39,103 nt of DNA from Beijerinckiaceae bacterium (lineage in GTDB: Bacteria; Pseudomonadota; Alphaproteobacteria; Rhizobiales; Beijerinckiaceae). Positions 6,548 through 14,203 of this stretch are shown one piece after another. The stretch's first letter is position 1. Each line of letters starts with the position of its first letter. The notes under the pieces were generated by a model. The model was not told the origin of the DNA. It was given only the letters and a program-made list of their open reading frames with translations, and did no database searches. Where the stretch lies: positions 1-39,103 of the forward strand of contig JAIETL010000088.1 of NCBI GenBank assembly GCA_019745195.1. Direction: 5' to 3'. Made by a program: the position numbers and the translations under genes.

Positions 6548-6653
6548 ACCCTCATCCTGAGGAGCGGACGAAGTCCGCGTCTCGAAGGATCATCCAGAGC
6601 GCGCTGGAGCATCCTTCGAGACGCCGCTGCGCGGCCCCTCAGGATGAGGTTGA
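6548..6653. repeat. Long intergenic palindrome with nested hairpins
   Basis: The two arms (about 6550-6589 and 6610-6650) share CCTCATCCTGAGG at the outer ends and GTCTCGAAGGAT inside. The short segment between these blocks differs, but is itself palindromic in each arm (GCGGAC-GAA-GTCCGC against GCCGC-TGC-GCGGC), so pairing is kept while sequence changes. From memory this motif is common between genes in Bradyrhizobium-, Methylobacterium- and Bosea-type genomes. It lies between ilvB and the racemase gene and would fold in their mRNA. Confidence 0.75.
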
Positions 6654-6663
6654 GGGAAGCGAC

Positions 6664-8427
6664 TCAAACCAGTTGCTTGCCCCTGGCGTCGATGATCTCG
6701 CCGGTGTCGCCCTCGAAATCGGGCAGGATCATCTCGTTATGGGCCTTGCCGGAGGGAATCATCGGGAAGCAGTTCTCCTGCTTGGCGACGAGGCAGTCGA
6801 AGATCACGGGCCTGGGCGTCTCGATCATCTCCATGATCGCATCATCCAGCTTGGCGGGGTCCGAGCAGCGGATGCCGTGGCCGCCATAGGCTTCCGCCAG
6901 CTTGACGAAATCGGGCAGCGATTCCGAATAGCTCTCGGAATAGCGCCCGCCATGCAGCAGTTCCTGCCACTGCCGCACCATGCCCATGTACTCGTTGTTC
7001 AGGATGAATATCTTGACCGGCAGCCGGTACTGCACCGCCGTCGACATCTCCTGCATGTTCATCAGGATCGAGGCCTCGCCGGCGATGTCGATGACCAGCG
7101 CCTTGGGGTGCTTCATCTGCACGCCGATGGCGGCGGGCAGACCGTAGCCCATCGTGCCGAGCCCGCCCGACGTCATCCAGCGGTTGGGCTCCTGGAAGTG
7201 GAAATACTGCGCCGCCCACATCTGGTGCTGGCCGACCTCGGTGGTGACATAGGTGTCGCGACCCTTGGTCAGCTCGTAGAGCCGCTGCACCGCGTATTGC
7301 GGCTTGATGATGTCGGTCGTGTTCTTGTAGCCGAGGCTGTTGCGGCCGCGCCAACCCTCGATCTGCGTCCACCAGGCGGTCAGCGCCGCCTTGTCGATCT
7401 GCGGGCTGGTCTCGCGCCAGATCCGGACCATGTCCTCCAGCACATGGGCGCAATCGCCGACAATGCCGATGTCGATCTTGACGTTCTTGTTGATCGAGGA
7501 CGGATCGATGTCGATGTGGATTTTCTTCGAGCCTGGCGAGAAGGCGTCGAGCCTCCCCGTGATGCGGTCGTCGAAGCGCGCGCCGATATTGATCATGACA
7601 TCGCAGTCATGCATGGCGAGGTTCGCCTCGTAGGTGCCGTGCATTCCGAGCATGCCGAGCCACTGCCTGTCGGCGGCCGGATAAGCGCCCAGCCCCATCA
7701 GCGTCGAGGTCACCGGGAAGCCGGTCAGCCGGGCCAGTTCGCGCAGCAGCGCCGAGGCGTGCGGGCCGGAATTGATCACGCCGCCGCCGGTGTAGAACAC
7801 GGGCTTGCGCGCCTTGGCCATCAACTCGACGGCCGCCCTGATCTTGTTCAGGTCGCCCTTCACCGTCGGCCGGTAGGTCTTGTGCTGGTTGTCGCGCGGG
7901 CGGGAATAGCTGCCGCGCGCGAACTGGATGTCCTTGGGGATATCGACGACGACAGGGCCAGGCCGGCCGTTGGCGGCGACATAGAAGGCCTCGTGCAGGA
8001 TGCGCGGCAGGTCCGCGATGCTCTTCACCAGATAATTGTGCTTGGTGCAGGAGCGCGTGATGCCGACCGTGTCGCATTCCTGGAAGGCGTCCGAGCCGAT
8101 CAGATGCGTCGGCACCTGTCCCGTGATGACGACGAGCGGGATCGAATCGAGCAACGCGTCGGTCAGGCCGGTGACCGCATTGGTCGCGCCGGGGCCCGAC
8201 GTCACGAGCACGCAGCCGACCTTGCCCGAGGAGGAGCGCGCATAGCCTTCGGCCGCATGGACAGCGCCCTGCTCATGCCGGACGAGCACGTGCTTGACCT
8301 TGTCCTGCTGGAACAGCGCGTCGTAGATCGGCAGCACCGCGCCGCCAGGGTAGCCGAACAGATGTTCGACGCCCTGATCCTGAAGCGCGCGGACGACCAT
8401 CTCGGCGCCGGTCATCATCTCGCTCAT
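6664..8427 (-). CDS. ilvB: Acetolactate synthase large (catalytic) subunit
   Basis: This ThDP enzyme (also called IlvI) condenses two pyruvates, or pyruvate with 2-oxobutyrate, in the first shared step to valine, leucine and isoleucine. The 587-residue length fits. Visible are the N-terminal pyrimidine-binding domain with catalytic Glu52 (VRHEQGAVHAAEGYAR), a central FAD/transhydrogenase-like domain, and the C-terminal ThDP domain. In the last, the usual GDG/GDAS metal motif reads GEAS (Glu451), followed at normal spacing by LNNEYMGMVRQW. AGGAGA precedes the ATG. Upstream lie an attenuator with leader peptide and a TTGACC-type promoter. The small subunit is encoded after two intervening genes. 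Confidence 0.97.
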   Translation of the reverse strand: MSEMMTGAEMVVRALQDQGVEHLFGYPGGAVLPIYDALFQQDKVKHVLVRHEQGAVHAAEGYARSSSGKVGCVLVTSGPGATNAVTGLTDALLDSIPLVVITGQVPTHLIGSDAFQECDTVGITRSCTKHNYLVKSIADLPRILHEAFYVAANGRPGPVVVDIPKDIQFARGSYSRPRDNQHKTYRPTVKGDLNKIRAAVELMAKARKPVFYTGGGVINSGPHASALLRELARLTGFPVTSTLMGLGAYPAADRQWLGMLGMHGTYEANLAMHDCDVMINIGARFDDRITGRLDAFSPGSKKIHIDIDPSSINKNVKIDIGIVGDCAHVLEDMVRIWRETSPQIDKAALTAWWTQIEGWRGRNSLGYKNTTDIIKPQYAVQRLYELTKGRDTYVTTEVGQHQMWAAQYFHFQEPNRWMTSGGLGTMGYGLPAAIGVQMKHPKALVIDIAGEASILMNMQEMSTAVQYRLPVKIFILNNEYMGMVRQWQELLHGGRYSESYSESLPDFVKLAEAYGGHGIRCSDPAKLDDAIMEMIETPRPVIFDCLVAKQENCFPMIPSGKAHNEMILPDFEGDTGEIIDARGKQLV

Positions 8428-8481
8428 AACGGTCTCCTGCGGCAGTTCGTCTTTGGGTGGGATCGGCGCGAAAAAGGCAAT

Positions 8482-8562
8482 AAAAAAGGCCCTCCAAGGG
8501 GCCTGAACGTGCGCTGGCGTCGGGGACGCGCGGTTCTGAAGAACCGGCCCCTACCAGCGCAC
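8482..8562 (-). promoter_or_regulatory. Transcription attenuator of ilvB
   Basis: Read on the minus strand, the leader holds in order: GTGCGCTGG (8562-8554, the last codons of the leader peptide), GGGGCC (8551-8546), a small hairpin CGGTTC-TTCA-GAACCG read from the complement (8546-8531), CCAGCGCAC (8517-8509), and a terminator AGGCCC-CTTGGA-GGGCCT followed by T6 (8504-8482). GTGCGCTGG pairs perfectly with CCAGCGCAC (pause hairpin). GGGGCC can instead pair with GGCCCC in the 5' half of the terminator (antiterminator). This is the 1:2 / 2:3 / 3:4 logic of ribosome-mediated attenuation, 55 bases before the ilvB start. Confidence 0.85.
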
Positions 8563-8586
8563 CGATACGATAATAAGCTTGCGCAT
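8551..8586 (-). CDS. ilvB leader peptide (11 residues)
   Basis: The frame reads MRKLIIVSVRW and stops. Five of the eleven residues are Leu, Ile or Val (one, two and two), the end products of the pathway that the downstream gene serves, and three are encoded by codons uncommon in a high-GC genome (CTT, ATT, GTA). The final Val-Arg-Trp codons are themselves the 5' strand of the pause hairpin. A ribosome starved at the Ile/Val codons would cover that strand and favour the antiterminator. A ribosome reaching the stop codon would cover GGGGCC and allow termination. The ribosome-binding site is modest (AAAGGG 12 bases upstream). Confidence 0.85.
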   Translation of the reverse strand: MRKLIIVSVRW

Positions 8587-8617
8587 GGCGCGGGAGGCCC
8601 TTTTCGGATGTTGCGAG

Positions 8618-8646
8618 ACGCTAGACGAGCCGGGACACCCGGTCAA
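8618..8646 (-). promoter_or_regulatory. Candidate ilvB promoter
   Basis: TTGACC (8646-8641) and TAGCGT (8623-8618) on the minus strand are spaced by 17 bases. The -35 is good and the -10 weak, as is common in alphaproteobacteria. It would start the transcript near 8611, giving a leader long enough to hold the whole attenuator. Confidence 0.5.
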
Positions 8647-8669
8647 GAGCCAGCAACAGTCCTCAACCG

Positions 8670-8695
8670 GACTTTGCGGCAACCGCCGCAAAGTC
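8670..8695. promoter_or_regulatory. Perfect 26-bp palindrome between ilvB and the cyclase gene
   Basis: GACTTTGCGGC at 8670-8680 and its exact complement GCCGCAAAGTC at 8685-8695 flank AACC. It lies 23 bases upstream of the presumed ilvB -35 and 67 bases before the divergent cyclase start. It could be an operator for a dimeric regulator. A terminator role is less likely because both flanking genes point away from it. Confidence 0.55.
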
Positions 8696-8762
8696 ACTGA
8701 CCCAAGGGAACACTTTTTCAAGACCGGGCGGTTAGCGTGACCCGTCCCGTGCCGGAGCCACG

Positions 8763-10226
8763 ATGTATCAGGAAGTGCATACGCAGAACATCCCCGCGCG
8801 CGCCCATGCGCCGGAGATCGCCGAGCTTCTCGGCCGGTTTGCGCGGTATGCACAGGGCACGGCGGGCGTGCCGCACGAGGCCTTCCTCGACGAGGTGATG
8901 CCGAGCTTCGGGCAGGATCTCCTCATCGTCAGGCCGACGGGCGACGGCGACTATGCCTATGTCCACTACGGCCGCGAGATCATGCGCTATGTCGGTGGCA
9001 ACCGGCTCGGCGAGTTGGTCTCGGAGATGTCGCCCCAGGTCGCCCGCTTCAGCATCTCGACCTTCGATCAGGCGCTCGCCGACGGCAAGCCGGCCTATAC
9101 CGTGCATCGCTCGCTGAAGACGGTCAGGGTCTGCCTGTGGGAACGGCTGCTGATGCCGACGACGGCGGCCGATGGCCAGCGTTACGTCGTGGCCTTCAGC
9201 CGGCCGCTGCAGTTCCGCGAGGAGTTGCTGACCACGGTGCTCGACACCTCCCCTTCGGGGATCGTCGCCTTGCGGGCCTTGCGCGACGATGACGGCAACA
9301 TCAAGCGCACGCTGATCATCACCGCCAATCGCCGCGCGTCGGCCCTGGCCGGGCGGCCGGACGAGACCCTGCTCGACTGCGACGCGCGCGAGACCCTGCC
9401 TTTCCTGGCCGACCAGACGATCTGGCGGCGCTGCCTCTACGCCATCGAGTTGCGCCGCGCCGACATGGTCGAGACCTCCTACATGATCGGGGACAGGACG
9501 GTCTGGCTGCAGATCGCGCTGGCCCCGCTCGGCGATGGGCTCGTCATGACGATGACCGACGTCACCGACCTGATGGTTGCCAACCAGACCCTGCAGAGCC
9601 GCGCAGCGACGCTCGCCCTGGAGATCGGCCGGGAGCGCGCCACGCGCCGGGCCCTGTCGCAGGAGATCGGCCAGCGCGAGGAGCGCGAACAGGAACTGCG
9701 CCGCCTCGCCGAGACAGACCCGCTGACAGCGCTGCTGAACCGGCGCTCATTCATCGAGAAGGCCAACGCCGCGATCGCCGACTGCGATGCCACTGGCGAA
9801 GACACCGCGCTGATCATCGTCGATCTCGACCATTTCAAGAGCGTCAACGACAGCCATGGCCATGCCGCGGGCGACGCCGTGATACGCGCCTTCGCCGACC
9901 TGCTGCTGGGCATCGCCCGGCCGGGCTGCGATCTGGTCGGCCGCTTCGGTGGCGAGGAATTCGCGGTCTTCATGCCCAAAGCGGACACGACGGCCGTGCT
10001 GCGCATGGCGCGCCGCATCCAGGACCAACTGGCGCGGCGCAAGCTGCCGGTGTCGGAGACGCTGGCCCTGCAGGTCTCCGCGAGCTTCGGCGTCACCTCC
10101 CGCCGCGACGGAGAGAGCTTCACCGCCTTCATCGAGCGCGCCGACCGCGCCCTCTATCGCGCCAAGAACGAAGGCCGCAACCGCATCTGCCTCGCCGAGG
10201 CGGATACAATCGTCGTCGCGGCCTAG
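8763..10226 (+). CDS. PAS-type sensor diguanylate cyclase (GGDEF)
   Basis: The C-terminal domain (about residues 315-478) is a GGDEF diguanylate cyclase that makes cyclic di-GMP from two GTP. It has TDPLTALLNRRSF, VDLDHFKSVND with the metal-binding Asp, and an intact GGEEF active site (residues 396-400). The product-inhibition I-site, normally RxxD five residues before GGEEF, reads PGCD, so feedback binding there is probably lost. Residues 40-150 and 155-272 look like two PAS-type sensory domains, joined to the cyclase by a coiled coil (275-315). There are no membrane helices, so it is probably cytoplasmic. GGAG precedes the ATG. It is divergent from the ilvB leader and overlaps the miaA 3' end by 4 bases. 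Confidence 0.93.
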   Translation: MYQEVHTQNIPARAHAPEIAELLGRFARYAQGTAGVPHEAFLDEVMPSFGQDLLIVRPTGDGDYAYVHYGREIMRYVGGNRLGELVSEMSPQVARFSISTFDQALADGKPAYTVHRSLKTVRVCLWERLLMPTTAADGQRYVVAFSRPLQFREELLTTVLDTSPSGIVALRALRDDDGNIKRTLIITANRRASALAGRPDETLLDCDARETLPFLADQTIWRRCLYAIELRRADMVETSYMIGDRTVWLQIALAPLGDGLVMTMTDVTDLMVANQTLQSRAATLALEIGRERATRRALSQEIGQREEREQELRRLAETDPLTALLNRRSFIEKANAAIADCDATGEDTALIIVDLDHFKSVNDSHGHAAGDAVIRAFADLLLGIARPGCDLVGRFGGEEFAVFMPKADTTAVLRMARRIQDQLARRKLPVSETLALQVSASFGVTSRRDGESFTAFIERADRALYRAKNEGRNRICLAEADTIVVAA

Positions 10227-11170
10227 CGGCCCAATTCCGTCATCGCGGCTGCAAGCGCAACCTCCGGCGCGACGGCTCGCCAGCCCGCCATCTGGTGCCG
10301 GAACCAGGTGACCTGCCGCTTCGCATAGGCGCGGGTGTCCGACTGTCCCCGCGCCACCGCTTCGGCGAGGCTGATCTCGCCATCGAGATGGGTGATCAGC
10401 CCCGGCACGCCATGGGCCCGCATCACGGGCAGCAGCGGATCGAGCCTGCGATCGCGCAAGGCCGCGACCTCGTCGAGCGCGCCCTGCGCCATCATCGCCT
10501 CGAAACGCCGGTCTATGCGCGCCCGCACCTCGTCGCGCTCCGGCATCACGAACAGCCGCAGCAATCGGCCCTCCCCGAGCGGTCCTGGCTCGCGCTCGCC
10601 CTGGAAGCTCGCCAGCGAACGCCCGGTCGCCAGCACGACCTCCAGCGCCCGCATGATTCGGAGACGGTCGCTCGGGCGCAGCCGTCCCGCCATTTCCGGA
10701 TCGCGCTCGGCGAGTTCGCGATGCAGCAGCGCGGTCTCGATACCGTCGACGCGGGCGCGGAATTCCGACCGCACATCGTCCGGCACCGGCGGCATCGGCG
10801 ACAGCCCCTCGGTCAGGGCCTTGAAATAGAGCCCCGTTCCGCCGACCAGCACCGGCAGCGACCCGGCCAGCTCCAGTTCATCCAGCAGCGGCGCGACATC
10901 CTGCGCGTAGCGCGCCGCAGAATGGTTCACCGCCCCATCGACATGGCCGTAAAGCCGATGCGGCGCAGCGGCCTCTTCGGCGGCGTCGGGTCTGGCGCTC
11001 AGCACGCGCAGGTCGCGATAGACCTGCATCGAATCGGCGTTGATCACGGTCCCGCCAACGCGCTGCGCGAGCGCGACCGCCAGCGCGGACTTGCCGCTCG
11101 CGGTCGGACCTGCGATGAGCACCGCCCTGACCGCCCCCGCCCCATTCTTCTCTTCAGGTTCCGATGACAC
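10223..11170 (-). CDS. miaA: tRNA dimethylallyltransferase MiaA
   Basis: MiaA adds a dimethylallyl group to A37 of tRNAs that read codons starting with U, the first step to ms2i6A. Seen are the P-loop GPTASGKSALAVALA, NADSMQVYRDLRVLSARP, the GGTGLYFKAL segment, and the C-terminal YAKRQVTWFRHQ motif, all diagnostic. The start is uncertain. A GTG at 11170 gives a 315-residue protein of family length and overlaps the divergent serB start by only 7 bases. An ATG at 11230 would add 20 residues unlike the family and run 67 bases into serB. Divergent overlap with serB means their promoters lie inside each other's coding sequence. Confidence 0.93.
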   Translation of the reverse strand: MSSEPEEKNGAGAVRAVLIAGPTASGKSALAVALAQRVGGTVINADSMQVYRDLRVLSARPDAAEEAAAPHRLYGHVDGAVNHSAARYAQDVAPLLDELELAGSLPVLVGGTGLYFKALTEGLSPMPPVPDDVRSEFRARVDGIETALLHRELAERDPEMAGRLRPSDRLRIMRALEVVLATGRSLASFQGEREPGPLGEGRLLRLFVMPERDEVRARIDRRFEAMMAQGALDEVAALRDRRLDPLLPVMRAHGVPGLITHLDGEISLAEAVARGQSDTRAYAKRQVTWFRHQMAGWRAVAPEVALAAAMTELGR

Positions 11171-12051
11171 GCGTCGCCACGCTGGTTTCCGCCCATGGTC
11201 AGGCCCTGCTGAGCGATGCCCTGCTGGCAACGCTCGCGCAAGCTGTGCGCGCCAGCCGAGCCGAGCGCCTGGACGGCGAGATCGCCGCCGATCTGTTCTG
11301 CGACACCGAAGACGACAGGGCGCTGGAGGCCGATATTCGCGCGTCTTTGGCCGGAGCGCCGATCGACATCATCGTCCAACCCGTCGCCACCCGCCGCAAG
11401 GCGCTTTTCCTCGCCGATATGGATTCGACCATGATCGGCCAGGAATGCATCGATGAACTCGCCGCCTATGTCGGCCTCAAGGACCTCGTCGCCGGCATCA
11501 CCGAGCGCGCAATGCGCGGCGAGATCGCCTTCGAGCCGGCCTTGCGAGAGCGTGTCGCCCTGCTGAAGGGCGTGAACCTCAAGGTCGTCGATGAGATCAT
11601 CGCTGAGCGCATCACCCTGACGCCCGGCGGCAAGACGCTGGTCGCGACCATGCGCGCCCGTGGCGGCTACACCGCACTGGTCTCGGGCGGTTTCACGGTT
11701 TTCACCGGACCGCTCAGTGCGACAATCGGCTTCGACGAACACCGGTCCAACACGCTGCTGGCCGATGGCGGCATCCTCACGGGCAAGGTCTTAGACCCCA
11801 TCCTCGGCAAGCAGGCCAAGCTCGACGCCCTGCTAGAATTGCGCGCCCGTTTCGGATTGCAGTTCGACCAGACGCTCGCTATCGGCGACGGCGCCAACGA
11901 CCTCGCCATGCTGGGCGAAGCAGGGCTGGGCATCGCCTTCCGCGCCAAGCCCGCGGTGGCGGCGGCGGCGCATGCGCGGCTCGACCATGCCGACCTCACG
12001 GCTCTGCTTTATGCGCAGGGTTACAAGGGCGACGAGATCGTCAGAACCTAA
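11164..12051 (+). CDS. serB: Phosphoserine phosphatase SerB
   Basis: SerB performs the last step of serine synthesis, removing phosphate from L-phosphoserine. The HAD core is plain: LFLADMDSTMIGQECIDE (near residue 82), in which the first Asp is phosphorylated; VSGGFTVFT, with the motif II Ser; and IGDGANDLAML, with motif III/IV Asp residues. The first ~75 residues form a short ACT-like N-terminal region (RVATLVSAHGQALLSDALL), as in other alphaproteobacterial SerB proteins, and the 295-residue length fits. It is divergent from miaA and meets the cupin gene tail to tail with a 4-base overlap. Confidence 0.97.
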   Translation: MTRVATLVSAHGQALLSDALLATLAQAVRASRAERLDGEIAADLFCDTEDDRALEADIRASLAGAPIDIIVQPVATRRKALFLADMDSTMIGQECIDELAAYVGLKDLVAGITERAMRGEIAFEPALRERVALLKGVNLKVVDEIIAERITLTPGGKTLVATMRARGGYTALVSGGFTVFTGPLSATIGFDEHRSNTLLADGGILTGKVLDPILGKQAKLDALLELRARFGLQFDQTLAIGDGANDLAMLGEAGLGIAFRAKPAVAAAAHARLDHADLTALLYAQGYKGDEIVRT

Positions 12052-12389
12052 TCCACGATGAACAGCTTCGCGCCAATCGTCGTGCTGGAGCGATGCGCCT
12101 CGGCTCCGTCCGCGACCTGATAGCTCATGCCGGCCTTAAGCGGCATCACCCTCCCGTCCTCCAGCGTCGTCTCCATTTCGCCGTCGAGGCACAGGATGAT
12201 GTGGCCTTTCGAGCACCAGTGGTCGGCGACATAGCCCGGCGAGTATTCGACCATACGCACCCGGATGCGGTTCTCGTCCGGCCCGAAGTATTGCGTGCGC
12301 CAGATCGCCTCCCCGACATCGCCGGCATGGCGCTCTGGCGGAACCTGAGACCAGTCGGTCGTGACGAAAGGGATGTCGCTGATCTTCAT
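12048..12389 (-). CDS. DHCW-motif-type cupin fold protein
   Basis: This 113-residue single-domain cupin carries RVRMVEYSPGYVADHWCSKGHIILCLDGEMETTL, with the His and Glu expected to bind metal, and a second half ending MSYQVADGAEAHRSSTTIGAKLFIVD. It matches a small conserved cupin family named for its D-H-[WC] motif; its substrate is unknown. The ATG at 12389 is used because GCAGGAG stands about 10 bases upstream. Two in-frame ATGs lie up to nine codons earlier. It is flanked by the serB end and the degP terminator, so it is probably a single-gene unit. Confidence 0.88.
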   Translation of the reverse strand: MKISDIPFVTTDWSQVPPERHAGDVGEAIWRTQYFGPDENRIRVRMVEYSPGYVADHWCSKGHIILCLDGEMETTLEDGRVMPLKAGMSYQVADGAEAHRSSTTIGAKLFIVD

Positions 12390-12483
12390 GGGCTTGGGCT
12401 CCTGCCAATGCATCAAAGGCTCTCACCGCATCCTGAGAAGCGCCAGCGCAAAACCGGAATGAGACACATCACCAAAACCCCAA

Positions 12484-12513
12484 ATGAAAAGGGCGGCCCC
12501 GAAGGACCGCCCT
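12484..12513 (-). terminator. Rho-independent terminator of degP
   Basis: On the minus strand AGGGCGGTCC-TTCG-GGGCCGCCCT (12513-12490) has nine Watson-Crick pairs and one G-U pair and is followed by TTT. The stable TTCG loop and the position 25 bases past the degP stop support the call. Confidence 0.85.
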
Positions 12514-12537
12514 GATCGGAACGCCGAACGAAACGCC

Positions 12538-14070
12538 TCAGTTCATCGCGACCGCGACAAACCGCACCTCGCCCTGGGCGTTGGAGACCAGCAGCAGGGC
12601 CGACTTCTTGCCCTCCTTCTTCAGCGCGTCGAGGCGCTTGGTCACGTCCTCGGGCGAGTTCACCGCCTCCTGTCCGATCTCGACGATCAGCTCGCCGACC
12701 GAGATGCGCTTGTCGGCGGCGTTGGAGTTGGGCTCGACCTTGGTGATGACGACGCCCTTCGTCCCGTCCTTGATCGAGTAGCGCTTCTTCAGCTCCTCGG
12801 TCTGCGGCGAGAATTCGAGGCCGAGCGCCGTGGTGACGGCAGGCTTGGCCGGCTCGGCCGGCGTACGGGCCGAGGCCGGCTGGACCTTCTCGCCATCCTC
12901 GAGACGGCCGAGCTTGACCGTCTTCACCAGTTCCTTGCCCTTGCGCATCACGGTGACCGGCACATCCTTGCCGACCGGGGTCGCCGCGACGATGCGCGGC
13001 AGATCGCGCGAATCCTTGACCTCCTTGCCGTCGAACTTGACGACGACATCGCCGATCTCGAGGCCGGCGGGCTTGCCGGGGCCCTTGTCGTCGATGCCGG
13101 CAACGAGCGCCCCGCGCGCCGTGCCCAGCCCCAGCGCCTCGGCGGTGGCGTCGTCGACGCTCTGGATGCGCACGCCGAGCCAGCCGCGCCTTGTCTCGCC
13201 GAACTCCTTGAGCTGATCGACGATATTGGTCGCCAGCGACGACGGCACGGCGAAGCCGATGCCGACCGAGCCGCCGGTCGGCGACAGGATCGCCGTGTTG
13301 ATGCCGATCACCTCGCCGGCCATGTTGAACAGCGGCCCGCCCGAATTGCCCTTGTTGATGGCGGCGTCGGTCTGGATATAGGTGTCGTAGGGGCCCTGGC
13401 TGATGTCGCGGTTGCGCGCCGAGACGATGCCCGACGAGACCGAGCCGCCGAGCCCGAAGGGGTTGCCGATCGCCATCACCGGGTCGCCGATGCGCATCGC
13501 GTCGGAATCGCCGAACTTGACCGCAGGCAGTGGCTTGTCGTGCTTCACGCGCAGGACCGCGAGATCGACCTTGGCGTCCTTGCCGACCACCTCCGCCTTC
13601 AGCCGAAGCCCGTTGCCGAAGATCACGGTGATCTCGTTGGCGTCGCCGATGACGTGGTTGTTGGTGACAACGATGCCCGAGGCGTCGATGACGAAGCCCG
13701 AACCGGCCGATTGCGAGCGGCGCTGCTGCGGCGACTGGTTCGGGGCCTGCCCCTGTCCCTGCTGGCCCTGGCCGCGCCGGTTGAAGAACTCCTCGAAAAG
13801 ATCGCCGAACGGCGTGTCGGGGCCGAGCTGCGGCAATTGCGGCAGCGTGCGGTTGCGCGTGTCGGCGGTGGTCACGGCCGAAATGTTGACGACGGCCGGC
13901 ATCACGCGATCGACGAGATCGGCCAGCGAAGCCTGGCCGGTCAGGACCGGCGGGGGGGCTGCGGTCTGCGCCTGGGCGAGCATCGGAGCGGTCGTCAGGG
14001 CGAGGGTTGCGACGCCGGCGGCGAACGCGAACCGCACGGGCCGGGAGGCTTGAGCGAATTTCAGTGCCAT
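12538..14070 (-). CDS. degP: Do-family periplasmic serine protease/chaperone (DegP-like)
   Basis: The 510-residue protein starts with a Sec signal peptide (RPVRFAFAAGVATLALTTAP, cleavage near AQAQ-TA). The trypsin-like domain follows, with the catalytic triad visible as His in VTNNHVIG, Asp in KVDLAVLR and Ser in NKGNSGGPLF. A Gln/Gly-rich LA-loop insert lies near residues 95-120, and two PDZ domains occupy roughly residues 300-395 and 410-505. It degrades or refolds misfolded periplasmic proteins. The ATG at 14070 is preferred over one 24 codons upstream because GAGGACC stands before it and the signal peptide then begins normally. It is last in the hflK-hflC-DUF2065-degP order and has its own terminator. 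Confidence 0.96.
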   Translation of the reverse strand: MALKFAQASRPVRFAFAAGVATLALTTAPMLAQAQTAAPPPVLTGQASLADLVDRVMPAVVNISAVTTADTRNRTLPQLPQLGPDTPFGDLFEEFFNRRGQGQQGQGQAPNQSPQQRRSQSAGSGFVIDASGIVVTNNHVIGDANEITVIFGNGLRLKAEVVGKDAKVDLAVLRVKHDKPLPAVKFGDSDAMRIGDPVMAIGNPFGLGGSVSSGIVSARNRDISQGPYDTYIQTDAAINKGNSGGPLFNMAGEVIGINTAILSPTGGSVGIGFAVPSSLATNIVDQLKEFGETRRGWLGVRIQSVDDATAEALGLGTARGALVAGIDDKGPGKPAGLEIGDVVVKFDGKEVKDSRDLPRIVAATPVGKDVPVTVMRKGKELVKTVKLGRLEDGEKVQPASARTPAEPAKPAVTTALGLEFSPQTEELKKRYSIKDGTKGVVITKVEPNSNAADKRISVGELIVEIGQEAVNSPEDVTKRLDALKKEGKKSALLLVSNAQGEVRFVAVAMN

Positions 14071-14203
14071 CTCTGGTCCTCGTTGAAAGATCGTGGAAAG
14101 CCGCGGAAACGATGCGGAACGCTGGCGAAGAGTGAACCTCAAAATGCGGCGGAAGGGCGACGCACGATCATGTCATCACGCAACCGTCAGCGCACGCGGG
14201 AAC

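Noticed and set aside
6514..8700. A 728-codon open frame on the plus strand opposite ilvB
   Set aside because: It is antisense to ilvB, lacks any recognisable motif and is rich in Arg, His and Asp as expected when a GC-rich gene is read backwards. ilvB has full family similarity.
8707..8734. GGAAC followed by GGTT before the diguanylate cyclase as an EcfG promoter
   Set aside because: The spacing is 18 bases and the -10 does not match CGTT, so this is two deviations at once.
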